Assembly: GCF_019266065.1 (NCBI RefSeq)
Contig: NZ_LPNR01000110.1
Span: forward strand, 1 to 64,000
Length of the DNA stretch: 64,000 nt
Reading direction: 5' to 3'
Source: Nocardia sp. MH4
GTDB lineage: Bacteria > Actinomycetota > Actinomycetes > Mycobacteriales > Mycobacteriaceae
Notes under the pieces: generated by a model
Database searches by the model: none
Seen by the model: only the letters and a program-made list of their open reading frames with translations
What the model was told of the DNA's origin: nothing
Translations under genes and position numbers: made by a program
Part shown: one piece after another, positions 46,112 to 54,532 of the stretch
Layout: each line of letters starts with the position of its first letter
Position numbering within the stretch: position 1 is the stretch's first letter

Positions 46112-47148
46112 CGGTGGGTTTCGCGTTCCGGTCTCGAGGCGGATGGGGACAGGGCGTCCGAGCGCAGGCTCGCGGTGGGGACCGTCCAGGTCTGGGTCGC
46201 GCCCGCGCGGCGCAGCGCGGTGCCGACCGCGGGCGCGGTGTCGATCGCGGTGAGGGCGAGGACACAGCCACCCAGGCCGGCGCCGGTGAGTTTGGCGCCG
46301 TAGGCGCCCGCCTCCAGCGCGGCGCTCACCAGGGTGTCGATGTGCGGTGTGCTCACGCCGAGTTCGCCGAGCAGGCCCTGGAATTCGAGCATCGTCGCGC
46401 CCAGGGCGGCGGCGTGTCCGGCCGACAGATCGGTCGCGGCCGCGGCGATCAGGTCCGCGGCCCTGGCCAGCAGCCGATCGGCGGCCTGCCGGTCCCGGTC
46501 CAGGACCCGGCGCACGCCGGCCACCGCGTGCTGGGTGGACCCCGGCACCCCGGTGTCGGCGATCACCAGCGCGGCGTCGAGGCCCACGGCGATCGGCCGG
46601 GATACGCCCTCGTGGAACCAGATCGGCCCGCCGGCCAGCACCGCACTGGCGTCGATGCCGCTGGCCCGCCCGTGCGCGACCTGTTCGCCGCACTGCACCA
46701 GCTCGTAGAGCGTGCCGGGATCGATCGCGCGACCGTACAGGTCGGCGACCGCGCGGACCGCCGCGCCCGCGCACGCGGCGCTCGAGCCGAGGCCGCGCGC
46801 GAGCGGAATGTCGCACTCGACGACCACATCGACGATGTCGTCGTCGAAACCCCAGCGCCGCAACGCTTCCTCCACCGCGACGCGTGGACCGGACGCGGTG
46901 CCCGCGGCACCGGCGCGGAACCGGAAGTGACCCGGGGCGAGCACCGCGGATTCGGTCCCGGCGGACGCGGGCCGGGCGACGGCGCGCACCGGCAGCGCGG
47001 GCAGCGGGAAGGCGATGGCGGCCGTGCCGTGGACGACGGTGTGCTCGCCCAGCAGGATCGCCTTGGCGTAGGAGTGGCCGACACCGGCGACGGGGCCCGG
47101 GTCGGTGGAGTTGTGTCTGATGCGCTCTCGAACAGGATGACCGTTCAC
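46108..47148 (-). CDS. mvk: Mevalonate kinase
   Basis: 346 residues, GHMP family. First kinase of the pathway. Motifs: AKAILLGEHTVVHG, PLARGLGSSAACAGAAVRA (ATP loop), GRASGIDASAV and AKLTGAGLGGCVLA. GTG 47148 has GAGAGG upstream. First gene of the tightly coupled mvk-mvaD-pmk-fni-hmgR-hmgS block; a hairpin lies between it and the upstream methyltransferase gene. Confidence 0.95.
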   Translation of the reverse strand: MNGHPVRERIRHNSTDPGPVAGVGHSYAKAILLGEHTVVHGTAAIAFPLPALPVRAVARPASAGTESAVLAPGHFRFRAGAAGTASGPRVAVEEALRRWGFDDDIVDVVVECDIPLARGLGSSAACAGAAVRAVADLYGRAIDPGTLYELVQCGEQVAHGRASGIDASAVLAGGPIWFHEGVSRPIAVGLDAALVIADTGVPGSTQHAVAGVRRVLDRDRQAADRLLARAADLIAAAATDLSAGHAAALGATMLEFQGLLGELGVSTPHIDTLVSAALEAGAYGAKLTGAGLGGCVLALTAIDTAPAVGTALRRAGATQTWTVPTASLRSDALSPSASRPERETHR

Positions 47149-47178
47149 GTCGATTCCTCTCCCGAACTCGGGCCGGGC

Positions 47179-47218
47179 CCGCCCGGCGCGTCACCCCTCG
47201 GGGAAAAGCGCCGGGCGG
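47179..47218 (-). terminator. Internal hairpin between tailoring genes and mevalonate genes
   Basis: A perfect 11-bp stem (CCGCCCGGCGC/GCGCCGGGCGG) with an 18-nt loop fills the only sizeable gap (77 bp) in the cluster. There is no U-tract after it, so it may attenuate or protect the transcript rather than end it. Confidence 0.45.
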
Positions 47219-47225
47219 CCTGCCG

Positions 47226-48035
47226 TTACGGCTGCCGAGTCGATCGGCCGAAGATGCGGAGCACGGACGGGAAGAACGCGGGGACCTGCGCGGCGTAGGC
47301 GCGATAGGACGCACCGAAACGCGCGATCAGATCGCGTTCCTCCAGATAGGTGCCCAGCAGGATGTAACCGGTCAGCCCGAGGGCCCACACCAGGTGCCCG
47401 ACCGTGAACGTCGAGGCGAACCAGAACGAGATCAGCAGGCCGGTCATCAGCGGATGCCGGACGAGCTTGTAGACCCCGTTCACCTGCAACCGGTCGACGG
47501 TCGCGTCCGGCACCTGGATGACGTACTCCCGGTAGGCCTGGCTGATGCCGAGCAGGTGGAAGTGGTTCAGCAGCAACGTCGCCGCGTAGACGAGCACGAA
47601 ACCGAGCCAGAACCCGGCGTCGAGCACCAGGCCCACGGTGCCCTCGGCCGACCAGAGCACGGCCGGAATCGGCTGCCACGCCAGCATGATCACCCACATG
47701 ACCAGGCACACCATGACGATGTAGACCGACCGCTCGAGCGCGTCGGGCACCCAGCGGGTGATGAACGCCTTGAACGAGGGCCGGGCCATGCCCGAGTGCT
47801 GCAGGCCGAACAGCGCCAGCAGCACCACATCGATCAGCAATGCCGGGACGGTCGACAGGTGCGGGCCCTTGTCGATCGTCTTCGGCAGGAACCAGCCGCC
47901 CGCGAAGAGCAGCATCAGCGGCACGGTGATGCCGGCGACGCCGTAGACGGCGAAGGAGAACAGGAACGGGACGAGCCGCGAACGGCTCGTCAGCACGTCC
48001 CTGGCCTGGGTGGGCGTGGGGGTGATCAGATCCAT
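47226..48035 (-). CDS. MddA/isoprenylcysteine-methyltransferase-like membrane protein
   Basis: 269 residues with about five membrane segments. It resembles MddA (methanethiol S-methyltransferase) and the wider ICMT/NnrU family: FGLQHSGMARPSFK near 90, and the C-terminal AdoMet-site region YKLVRHPLMTGLLISFW with LEERDLIARFG. In this cluster it might methylate an isoprenoid intermediate; MddA-type dimethyl sulfide formation is the alternative. ATG 48035 overlaps the desaturase gene by 10 bp, so it belongs to the cluster. Confidence 0.8.
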   Translation of the reverse strand: MDLITPTPTQARDVLTSRSRLVPFLFSFAVYGVAGITVPLMLLFAGGWFLPKTIDKGPHLSTVPALLIDVVLLALFGLQHSGMARPSFKAFITRWVPDALERSVYIVMVCLVMWVIMLAWQPIPAVLWSAEGTVGLVLDAGFWLGFVLVYAATLLLNHFHLLGISQAYREYVIQVPDATVDRLQVNGVYKLVRHPLMTGLLISFWFASTFTVGHLVWALGLTGYILLGTYLEERDLIARFGASYRAYAAQVPAFFPSVLRIFGRSTRQP

Positions 48036-49018
48036 GCGAACCACGGCAGGTACCGGTTGCGCACGGTCCCCTCCTCGATGCGCTTCTCCAGCTTGGCCTT
48101 CCACTTGGTGCCGTAGCCCTCGTTGAGGAAGCCGCCGGGCCAGAACAGCCGCCACCCCGACTGCGCGACCATCCAGTAGGGGACGATGACGCCGGGATTG
48201 ACATCGCGCATGTAGTCGAGCTTGTCCGGGATCTGGCTCCAGTGGATGCCGGGGTAGCGGTGGTGCACGCTGTGGTAGCCCTGGTTGAAGATCAGGAAGT
48301 TGAGGATGTTGCCCGCGTTGTTCAGCGAGGTGCTCGGCTCGTCGTCGAACCCGCGTGCCGGCGCGTGGCTCAGCCAGGCGAAGTAACCCGCGTTGACCTG
48401 GGTGATGAAGAACGGCACCCAGTAGAACAGGACGAACTTCTCCATCCCGGCGACGTACCAGACGCTGCCGATCACGACCGCGTACACGGCGAGATCGAAG
48501 AGGAACTGGTGGCGGGTGCGGCGGCGGCGCGGCGCCGGGTCGGCGGCGAAGACCATCCGCATCGTGTGGAGCTTGACGATCATGCCGTAGCGGACCCAGT
48601 ACCAGATGGCGCCGAGGCCCTTCTCCATGCCGGTGGTCGCGGTGACGTCACCGGGGCCGTCGTTGAACCGGTGATGGTTGAGGACGTGCACCTCGCGCAT
48701 CTCGGCGGCGGTCAGGTTGCCCGGCAGACAGCACAGGATGTCGACGACGCGGTTCGGGAACTTCGACACGAACAGCGGCCGGTGGGTGTGCATGTGCATG
48801 ACGCCGATGGTCAGCGACAGGTTCAGCAGCGACAGCACGATGATCAGCGGCACCGCCACGTACCAGTTCGACGCGAACGGCACGAACAGGCCGAAGGCGG
48901 TCATGCCGATCCACAGCGCGATGTGCACGAGCGGACCGACATTGGAGGCGTGCTCGAGCTTGAGCACGCGTTTGCTGAACGGCGTCTGTTCGGGTGCGAT
49001 GGGCGTTCCGGTGCTCAT
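48026..49018 (-). CDS. Membrane fatty-acid-desaturase-family di-iron oxygenase
   Basis: 330 residues. The three His boxes of the family are present: HMHTH near 75, HVLNHHRFND near 110, and YHSVHHRYPGIHW near 250. Several membrane helices surround them. The family desaturates or hydroxylates lipids, including carotenoid rings. In the terpenoid cluster it may hydroxylate or desaturate the isoprenoid. ATG 49018 overlaps the preceding mini-ORF stop as ATGA, with GAAGGAG eight bases upstream. Confidence 0.87.
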   Translation of the reverse strand: MSTGTPIAPEQTPFSKRVLKLEHASNVGPLVHIALWIGMTAFGLFVPFASNWYVAVPLIIVLSLLNLSLTIGVMHMHTHRPLFVSKFPNRVVDILCCLPGNLTAAEMREVHVLNHHRFNDGPGDVTATTGMEKGLGAIWYWVRYGMIVKLHTMRMVFAADPAPRRRRTRHQFLFDLAVYAVVIGSVWYVAGMEKFVLFYWVPFFITQVNAGYFAWLSHAPARGFDDEPSTSLNNAGNILNFLIFNQGYHSVHHRYPGIHWSQIPDKLDYMRDVNPGVIVPYWMVAQSGWRLFWPGGFLNEGYGTKWKAKLEKRIEEGTVRNRYLPWFAWI

Positions 49019-49080
49019 AGTCGAGCTCCTTCGCTAGTGGTGTCCAGGTCGGTGAGCGCGGGTCTGGTGACGATGCTCAT
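49015..49080 (-). CDS. 21-codon mini-ORF coupled at both ends
   Basis: ATG at 49080 overlaps the stop of the synthase gene as ATGA, and its own TGA overlaps the desaturase ATG as ATGA. GGGAG lies seven bases before the start. It begins MSIVTRPALT and ends SEGARL, has no cysteine, and its 3' end carries the desaturase Shine-Dalgarno sequence. It may serve as a translational coupler, or be a true small peptide. Confidence 0.5.
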   Translation of the reverse strand: MSIVTRPALTDLDTTSEGARL

Positions 49081-50348
49081 GGGCGGCTCCCTTGGGTGCT
49101 GGTGTCGAGGGCAGCGAGTTGGAGTCTCGTGGCGAGCGCCTGCAGCGCTTCGGGTTCGTGCGGTGGCACCCGTTCCATCGCGCCGAAGGCGAGATGGTCG
49201 GCGATCATCATGGTGCGCACCTCGGCGTCGGGCAGCTCGCCGGTCAGCGGGGCTTCCGGCAGGGTCTGCACCAGCGCGAAGGTGGTGTCGACGATCAGCG
49301 GGACCAGCGAAGTCGCCATGGTGGCCGGGTCGCCCGCGCCGAGCACCTCGCGCGTGCGGCTGGCGCCGTCGGCGAAATCCGGTGAGGCGTCGAGCATCCG
49401 ATGGATCGCCAGATCGGCGGTCCGGCGGACGCGGTCGATCATCCTGGTCCAGTACCGCGACGAGGAGGCGGCCAGCAGCGCGGCGCCGACCTTGCGCCGA
49501 TACGGCGACGGCGCGTCGACGACCGAGCACAGGAACGCGGAGGTGGTGATGGTCATGTACGCCATCGCCGCGCGCGCACCGCGACTGGGCGTGCCGGGGC
49601 CGAGCCGGGCCAGCAGGGCGAACCCGCCCAGGGCCGGCGCCAGCAGCTGCAGCATCACCATCCGCTTCAGTTCCTCGCGGTCGGCGACGCCGTAGATCTC
49701 GAACTCGTTGTCGCGCAGGTCGTTCGCCGACTGGGCGATCACCGCGACGCAGCCGGTCAGCTCGCGTAGGTCCGCTTCCGAGAGCACGTTCTCGGCGACC
49801 AGGGCGCACGCGTAGTGCGTCACCCGGCCGAGCACGCCCTCGCTGTAGGCCACCCGCGACAGCGGTCCGTCGATGTTGCGGGCCATCACCCCGGCCACAT
49901 CGGTGATCACCTCGCCGACCCGCTTCTGTCCCTCCGCCGACAACGCCGACAGCAGCGCTCTGATGTCACCGATGCGCTCGGCCAGCAGCCGGTCGACGGC
50001 TTCGCTGTCGCGGGCCTCGGCGGTCACGGTCGGCAGTGCCGGTGGGGGCGTGTCGGAGGTGCTGTTGAGGTAGTCGGCCGCGGCCAGCACGGCGCTGCTC
50101 GCGACCGCCCGATCGCTGAGATCCTCGAAGGCGTCGAGCACGCGACAGGCCAGCAGCGCGGCGGTCGCCTCCGCGCGCAGATGCGCGGGCAGGAAACTCA
50201 CCGAGATGCCGAGGTTGCGGCCCGCGGGGATCAAGGCCAGGCGGGCCAGCTCCGCAGGCGAGGACGCGGCGCGCAGCGCGGCCATGTCGGGCGCGCGCCG
50301 CAGATGCCGGAGCCCGTAGGCCAGGGAGCCGATTCTGGTCTGTCTCAT
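49077..50348 (-). CDS. Squalene/phytoene-synthase-like enzyme
   Basis: 423 residues, somewhat longer than the usual 300-360. All-helical prenyl-condensing fold. First Asp-rich motif DAFED at 72-76 (DxxxD) and the second around NDLRD at 209-213, with downstream helices as in head-to-head synthases. It would join two prenyl diphosphates from the adjacent synthase. The motifs are degenerate relative to true phytoene synthases and the C-terminal 110 residues are unusual, so the reaction is not certain. ATG 50348 overlaps the GGPP synthase stop as ATGA. Confidence 0.75.
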   Translation of the reverse strand: MRQTRIGSLAYGLRHLRRAPDMAALRAASSPAELARLALIPAGRNLGISVSFLPAHLRAEATAALLACRVLDAFEDLSDRAVASSAVLAAADYLNSTSDTPPPALPTVTAEARDSEAVDRLLAERIGDIRALLSALSAEGQKRVGEVITDVAGVMARNIDGPLSRVAYSEGVLGRVTHYACALVAENVLSEADLRELTGCVAVIAQSANDLRDNEFEIYGVADREELKRMVMLQLLAPALGGFALLARLGPGTPSRGARAAMAYMTITTSAFLCSVVDAPSPYRRKVGAALLAASSSRYWTRMIDRVRRTADLAIHRMLDASPDFADGASRTREVLGAGDPATMATSLVPLIVDTTFALVQTLPEAPLTGELPDAEVRTMMIADHLAFGAMERVPPHEPEALQALATRLQLAALDTSTQGSRP

Positions 50349-51442
50349 CGGTTGATCACCTGCTGCAAGAGTTCGCGGAGGTCGTCGCGGGCAGGCGACG
50401 ACGGGAAGATGTCCAAGGCCGCGCTCGCGGTCTCGGTGGCCTGCAGCGCGACGGCGCGCGCGGCCTGGGTGGCGCCGCTGTCGACCAGGTCGGATTGCAG
50501 TGTCTCGCTGGAGGTCTCCGGCGACAGCCACATCTCCCTGGCGCCCGGGCGCACCGCCAGCCACTCGATCACCGGCCAGGTCGGCACCCGCCGGTCCAGG
50601 TCGCCGCAGGCGTCCTTGCCCAGTTCGGGGCCGCCTTCGATGTCACGGACGTCGTCCATGATCTGGAAAGCGAGCGCCAGCTGGTCGGCGTACTGCATCA
50701 GGGCCTGCAGGCGATCGTGATCGGCGCCGCCTGCCGTGCCGCCGTAGGAGCACGAGAGCCGGAACAGCGTCCCGGTCTTCGCCCCGGCCACGAGCTCGTA
50801 GTGGCGGCGCAGGGCGGTCGCGTCCACCGCGGGCGGCAGGGTCTCGATGAGCTGGCCGAAGGACAGGTCGGAGAGCCGGTCGGCGTAGGTCACCCCCGGC
50901 GCCTCGCCGATGCCGCCGAACACGTTCTGGTTCTCGGACAGGACCTGGGCGACCACCTGCATCGCGGCGCCGGCCATATGGAATCCGGCTCTGGCGGCGA
51001 TGCGCACCCCGAACGCGGCGGGCACCGAGGGGGCACCACGGCGCAGTAGGGATCCGTCACAGATGTCGTCGTGTAGCAGCGAGGATTCGTGCAGCATCTC
51101 CATGGCGCAGGCCAGGTCGACGGCGGCGGTGCGCGGAGCCGCCGCGCCGTCGGGCAGCAGGCCCGCGCACGCGAGCACGAGACGAGCCCGCACACGTTTG
51201 CCGGGAGCGGCCAGGACATGCCGGTAGATGTCGTCGAAATCACCACCGGTGAGAAGGATTTCGCGCAACCGGGCGGTGACCAGCGGAAGCAGCTCGACCG
51301 GCCCGACGGTCCGGTCGTCGTCGACGACGGACGCGATGACCGACGGTCTGGGCAGTACCGCCACCTGATCGCCCGAGTGCTCCGGGTGCACTGCCGGATG
51401 AGCATCCTGACGGTGCGCTGAGGGTAGCGCGGGATTGTCCAT
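50345..51442 (-). CDS. Polyprenyl diphosphate synthase (GGPP-synthase type)
   Basis: 365 residues. Chain-elongating trans-prenyltransferase with first Asp-rich motif DDICD at 125-129 (then RRGAPS) and second DDVRD at 263-267 (FQIMDDVRD). Residues just before the first motif (ESSLLH) lack the aromatic pair of farnesyl synthases, so a C20 or longer product is likely. ATG 51442 with AAGGAG nine bases upstream is preferred to an earlier in-frame GTG (51487). First gene of the leftward terpenoid cluster. Confidence 0.9.
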   Translation of the reverse strand: MDNPALPSAHRQDAHPAVHPEHSGDQVAVLPRPSVIASVVDDDRTVGPVELLPLVTARLREILLTGGDFDDIYRHVLAAPGKRVRARLVLACAGLLPDGAAAPRTAAVDLACAMEMLHESSLLHDDICDGSLLRRGAPSVPAAFGVRIAARAGFHMAGAAMQVVAQVLSENQNVFGGIGEAPGVTYADRLSDLSFGQLIETLPPAVDATALRRHYELVAGAKTGTLFRLSCSYGGTAGGADHDRLQALMQYADQLALAFQIMDDVRDIEGGPELGKDACGDLDRRVPTWPVIEWLAVRPGAREMWLSPETSSETLQSDLVDSGATQAARAVALQATETASAALDIFPSSPARDDLRELLQQVINR

Positions 51443-52362
51443 AGCGCTGAACTCCTTTGGTGTGGTCACGGTGGCGGTGAGGTTCACCCCGACTGGTGCA
51501 CAGGGGTTTACGGGGGTTCAGGCGGTGGCATCGTCGGCGGTGACTTGTCACAACTACCGGGCCCGAGCTTCCCGATCGTCGGCTACCGACGGGTAGTTTT
51601 GTAGAGACCCTGTCGAATTGTCAAGCACTACAACAGGTTCCAGTTTTGGATGACGTAATCGATAGTGCCGCAAAGTAACTCGCGCGCCACCGCGCACGGA
51701 GGGCGGCGGACATTCACCGCGCGCCCGATCGGACTTGCGTCGTAAGCCTCAGTGCCCCAACAGATTTCGTGACCCTAGCCCACGCACGCGTGGGAGTGTG
51801 TTGCGCGAAGGTAAAAACCGTGGGCTGGCGCGACGCTGCGACAGAGATGATTCGGACGTGACAACCCCCTTGTAGGGTCACGCCGACTACGAGGCCGGTC
51901 CTCCGGGATGCCGGAGACGGCCCGACCGGACCGTTCGCCGAGGACATCATCGTCCGGCGAGCGGCCACCGAGGGAGCGTGCGAACACTCTCGTTCGACGA
52001 CTCTACGACCACGCCGCCGATGCCGCGAATCGGACCGACCCGTTGGTGAGATCTCGCCGACTCCGGAACCGAACTTTTGGGGCTTTTCCCAAACCGACCA
52101 GACTGCCGCTCGAGATACACAGTCGCCCTTGACAATTCATCACTCCATGTCAAAACGGAACATGGGTCGTTTTCAGATGGAAGCGTGCCACCGCACCCGG
52201 GGGTGACCGAAAGCCCGTGGGAGCCGGACCTTCTCCGGACGGCGGCGGACGTGCCTGCACAGGGCCGAGCGGACAGCGCCCGAGCACGCCCCGAGCGACC
52301 GGCACGAGCCCTTGCGTGCCGCGATCACGGCCGCACCGGCCGACATCCTCGTCGAGCGCTGA
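51443..52362. other. Long regulatory/non-coding region ahead of the terpenoid cluster
   Basis: 920 bp without a convincing gene; short open frames on both strands have no ribosome binding site and atypical composition. It holds the candidate promoter at 51598-51633, a dyad CCATGT/ACATGG at 52145-52165 (9-bp gap), and the 11-mer CTTGACAATTC twice, once on each strand (51615-51625 minus and 52128-52138 plus). Confidence 0.5.
51592..51633 (-). promoter_or_regulatory. Candidate promoter/operator of the terpenoid cluster
   Basis: TTGACA at 51619-51624, a 15-bp spacer, then TACAAA at 51598-51603. The dyad TTGTAG (51599-51604)/CTACAA (51628-51633) brackets both boxes, and CTACC/GGTAG (51583-51596) lies just downstream. 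The short spacer suggests an activator or repressor acts here. Confidence 0.45.
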
Positions 52363-52974
52363 TCAGCGTGCGGCGGTGCCGCTTCCGAGGACGAGCAACT
52401 CCGGCAGCGGGTGGTCGACGAGAGGGGCGGGCGGACGGATCGACGGGCCGCGCCGCAGGACCGTGCAGCGACGGGCCAGGACAGCACCACAGGATCGGAG
52501 GGTGGTGGTGATCAGGTCCTCCGCGAGCGGTAAGTCGTCATCGCGCTGGGCGAAGACCGAAAAGCGCACGGCGCGTGGCTCGGTGCGCGGGTCGGACTGC
52601 AGCACCACTTCGGCCGGGCAGCTCGCCAGGAGCATGATCGCGGCGGCGAAGTCGGCGTACGGGTCCCCCGCGGCGATCTCCGCCCCGGCGGCGACGGCGG
52701 CGAACAACGCGGGCAGGCTGGGCCGTTCGGGGATCTCCTGGAGGTCCTGGATGCGCGACCAGCGGCGCACCGCGGGCTGATCGGCGATATCGGTGCGGGT
52801 GCGCCAGCGCCGGCGGCCGCACTCGAGCAGCCGCGTCGCCGCCGCCCGCCAGAGGGCAGCGTCGTCGATGCGGGCGACGACGCGCAGGCGGCGGCACTCC
52901 TGCGCGACCTCCGGGGTGTCGATCGGCTCGATCGCGGGGACCACCGCGCCCGCGGCGGGTCGGTACGTCTGCAT
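52363..52974 (-). CDS. Hypothetical protein, unrecognised
   Basis: 203 residues, soluble, Ala/Arg-rich. A central helical segment (LPALFAAVAAGAEIAAGDPYADFAAAIMLLASC) and a C-terminal segment with two Cys (RSCGAVLARRCTVL) are the only notable features. ATG 52974 has AGGAG seven bases upstream, supporting a true gene. It lies 9 bp after the small membrane-protein gene and was probably co-transcribed. It precedes the terpenoid cluster in the same direction but 920 bp of non-coding DNA separate them. Confidence 0.7.
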   Translation of the reverse strand: MQTYRPAAGAVVPAIEPIDTPEVAQECRRLRVVARIDDAALWRAAATRLLECGRRRWRTRTDIADQPAVRRWSRIQDLQEIPERPSLPALFAAVAAGAEIAAGDPYADFAAAIMLLASCPAEVVLQSDPRTEPRAVRFSVFAQRDDDLPLAEDLITTTLRSCGAVLARRCTVLRRGPSIRPPAPLVDHPLPELLVLGSGTAAR

Positions 52975-52983
52975 AGCGATCTC

Positions 52984-53304
52984 CTACCGCGCGAAGGAAC
53001 CCAGCGAAGGCCGACCGGCCGGACCACGTCGCCACGCCTGCCGGAACGCCCAGCCCGCGGTGAGCACCGCGATCGCGACGACGGCGGTGATCACCGCCAG
53101 TACCACCGCGCCCGACGGCCCGACCCCGGCGTACCGGGCGATCATCGCCGACGCGAGAATCGGGCCCGCGGTGGCGAGAACCGGGATCAACAAGATCAGT
53201 CCGACGGTCACCAGCGCCGACGGCGACAGCGTCGATTTCACTGCGGAAAAGCTCTGCCGGGCACCCACCCTGTGCGGCCCCGACTGCCGCGCGACTGTAG
53301 CCAT
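52984..53304 (-). CDS. Small membrane protein, unrecognised
   Basis: 106 residues with two hydrophobic helices (about 27-49 and 58-82) and a basic C-terminus. ATG 53304 is preceded by GAGAGGGCGGAA and is preferred over a start 30 codons upstream whose extra residues look non-coding. Forms a two-gene unit with the next gene. Confidence 0.65.
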   Translation of the reverse strand: MATVARQSGPHRVGARQSFSAVKSTLSPSALVTVGLILLIPVLATAGPILASAMIARYAGVGPSGAVVLAVITAVVAIAVLTAGWAFRQAWRRGPAGRPSLGSFAR

Positions 53305-53612
53305 TTCCGCCCTCTCCGTTACCCGAATGGGACCCAGCGAGCCATGGGCCACTAAACGTACAGCCCGAATCCGGCATGTCGCGTAGTTCGTCACGAAACA
53401 GTGATAACCCGAAATCGCGCTTCACTCGCCTACGACAAATATAGCGAGGTCAAGCACGTGTTTACGATTAGCTGAACGTTTGCCGAAGCTGCATATTATT
53501 CAGATCGCATAACAATTCCGAGGACCACCGGAGGGTGAGTCGCGCCTGCCACGGGACAGTGCTCACACTGCGCGGAATGGCGCGGCGAGTTGTTCGGCGG
53601 TCCCGAGACCTT
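53305..53612. other. Intergenic region, promoter of the two-gene unit
   Basis: 308 bp, AT-rich for this genome between 53400 and 53520. TATATT (minus strand, 53438-53443) is a plausible -10 for the leftward pair. No terminator was evident after hutC. Confidence 0.4.
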
Positions 53613-54386
53613 TTATTCGGCGCCATTCGCCGCGGAGCCGAAGCTGCCCTCCAGCCGATTCCGCGATCCGGGATGGATCAACCGGGCCGCGCTGACCAGC
53701 CCGCCCGAGGACCAGGTGCGCCGCCGAATCAGCAGACACGGCTCGTCGCGATCGATGTCGAGCAGCGCACACTCCTCCCGGCTGGCGCGCACCGCCTCGA
53801 CGACGTGCTCGCCGCGGATCAGCGGGGCCACCTCGCTGAGATAGGTATTCGGCGTGATGCTGGTGAAATCCTGCGCCAGATAGTCCGGCGCCTGCGCCGG
53901 GTTCACGTAGCGGTCCTCCACCTGGATCGGGACGTCGTCCTCGATATGCACCAGCAGCGAGTGGAACACCCTGCCGCTCATGGCGTTCCCGAGCACCGGG
54001 TGCCGGTCGCCCGCCTCCTCCGCGCGGACGAACACCACCTCGGTCCGGTGCCGGTGGCCGCGCCGGGAGATCTCGTCGGCGATATTCCTGACCTCGAACA
54101 GCGGGGAGGCGGCCTTGGTCGCGGCGACGAAGGTGCCCACACCCATCACCCGGTTGAGCGCGCCGTCGGCGGTGAGGTCGCGCAGGGCGCGGTTGATCGT
54201 CATCCGGGACAGGCCCAGCGCGTTGACCAGCTGGTTCTCCGACGGGATCTGCTCACCCTCGGTCCATCGACCGGCCTTGATCTGCGCCATGATCAGCTGC
54301 TTGACGCGTTCGTACGCCGCGAACTCGGTCCCCAGTTCGCCGTACAGCGCGGCCAGGTCCGCATCGACCACTTCGATCGCCACCAC
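53613..54386 (-). CDS. hutC: GntR/HutC-family histidine-utilisation repressor
   Basis: 257 residues. N-terminal GntR winged helix (YERVKQLIMAQIKAGRWTEGEQIPSENQLVNALGLSRMTINRALRDL) and C-terminal UTRA ligand domain (FEVRNIADEISRRG onwards). HutC represses hut genes and is released by urocanate. GTG 54386 with GAGGG upstream is used; the longer open frame would place coding sequence over the hutU operator. Divergent from hutU; its likely sites are three matching operators in the hut promoters. Confidence 0.9.
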   Translation of the reverse strand: MVAIEVVDADLAALYGELGTEFAAYERVKQLIMAQIKAGRWTEGEQIPSENQLVNALGLSRMTINRALRDLTADGALNRVMGVGTFVAATKAASPLFEVRNIADEISRRGHRHRTEVVFVRAEEAGDRHPVLGNAMSGRVFHSLLVHIEDDVPIQVEDRYVNPAQAPDYLAQDFTSITPNTYLSEVAPLIRGEHVVEAVRASREECALLDIDRDEPCLLIRRRTWSSGGLVSAARLIHPGSRNRLEGSFGSAANGAE

Positions 54387-54444
54387 GGTATCCGTTCCCT
54401 CAGTTTGCCCAGAGAATACGTTGCGCCCGAACGACACAGCACGC

Positions 54445-54476
54445 TTGACAGCTACTTGTATATACAGGACTATACC
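54445..54476 (+). promoter_or_regulatory. HutC operator in the hutU promoter
   Basis: TTGACA (54445-54450), then the palindrome TGTATATACA (54457-54466), then TATACC (54471-54476) three bases after the operator. The same arrangement recurs at 60795-60824 and 60855-60884. Confidence 0.7.
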
Positions 54477-54532
54477 ACTAGTCTGGATTCCAGTGACCCA
54501 GGACACAGCCGTCATTTCCGAGGAGTGAACCG

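Noticed and set aside
48026..50348. Carotenoid biosynthesis cluster
   Set aside because: A phytoene desaturase and lycopene cyclase are missing, and the synthase motifs are not those of a typical phytoene synthase.
52077..52511. Short open frames in the terpenoid-cluster control region
   Set aside because: No ribosome binding sites; Arg/Pro-rich translations; one runs into the opposite-strand gene at 52363.
54387..54515. N-terminal extension of HutC
   Set aside because: These codons cover the hutU operator and promoter; GTG 54386 with a ribosome binding site is the better start.
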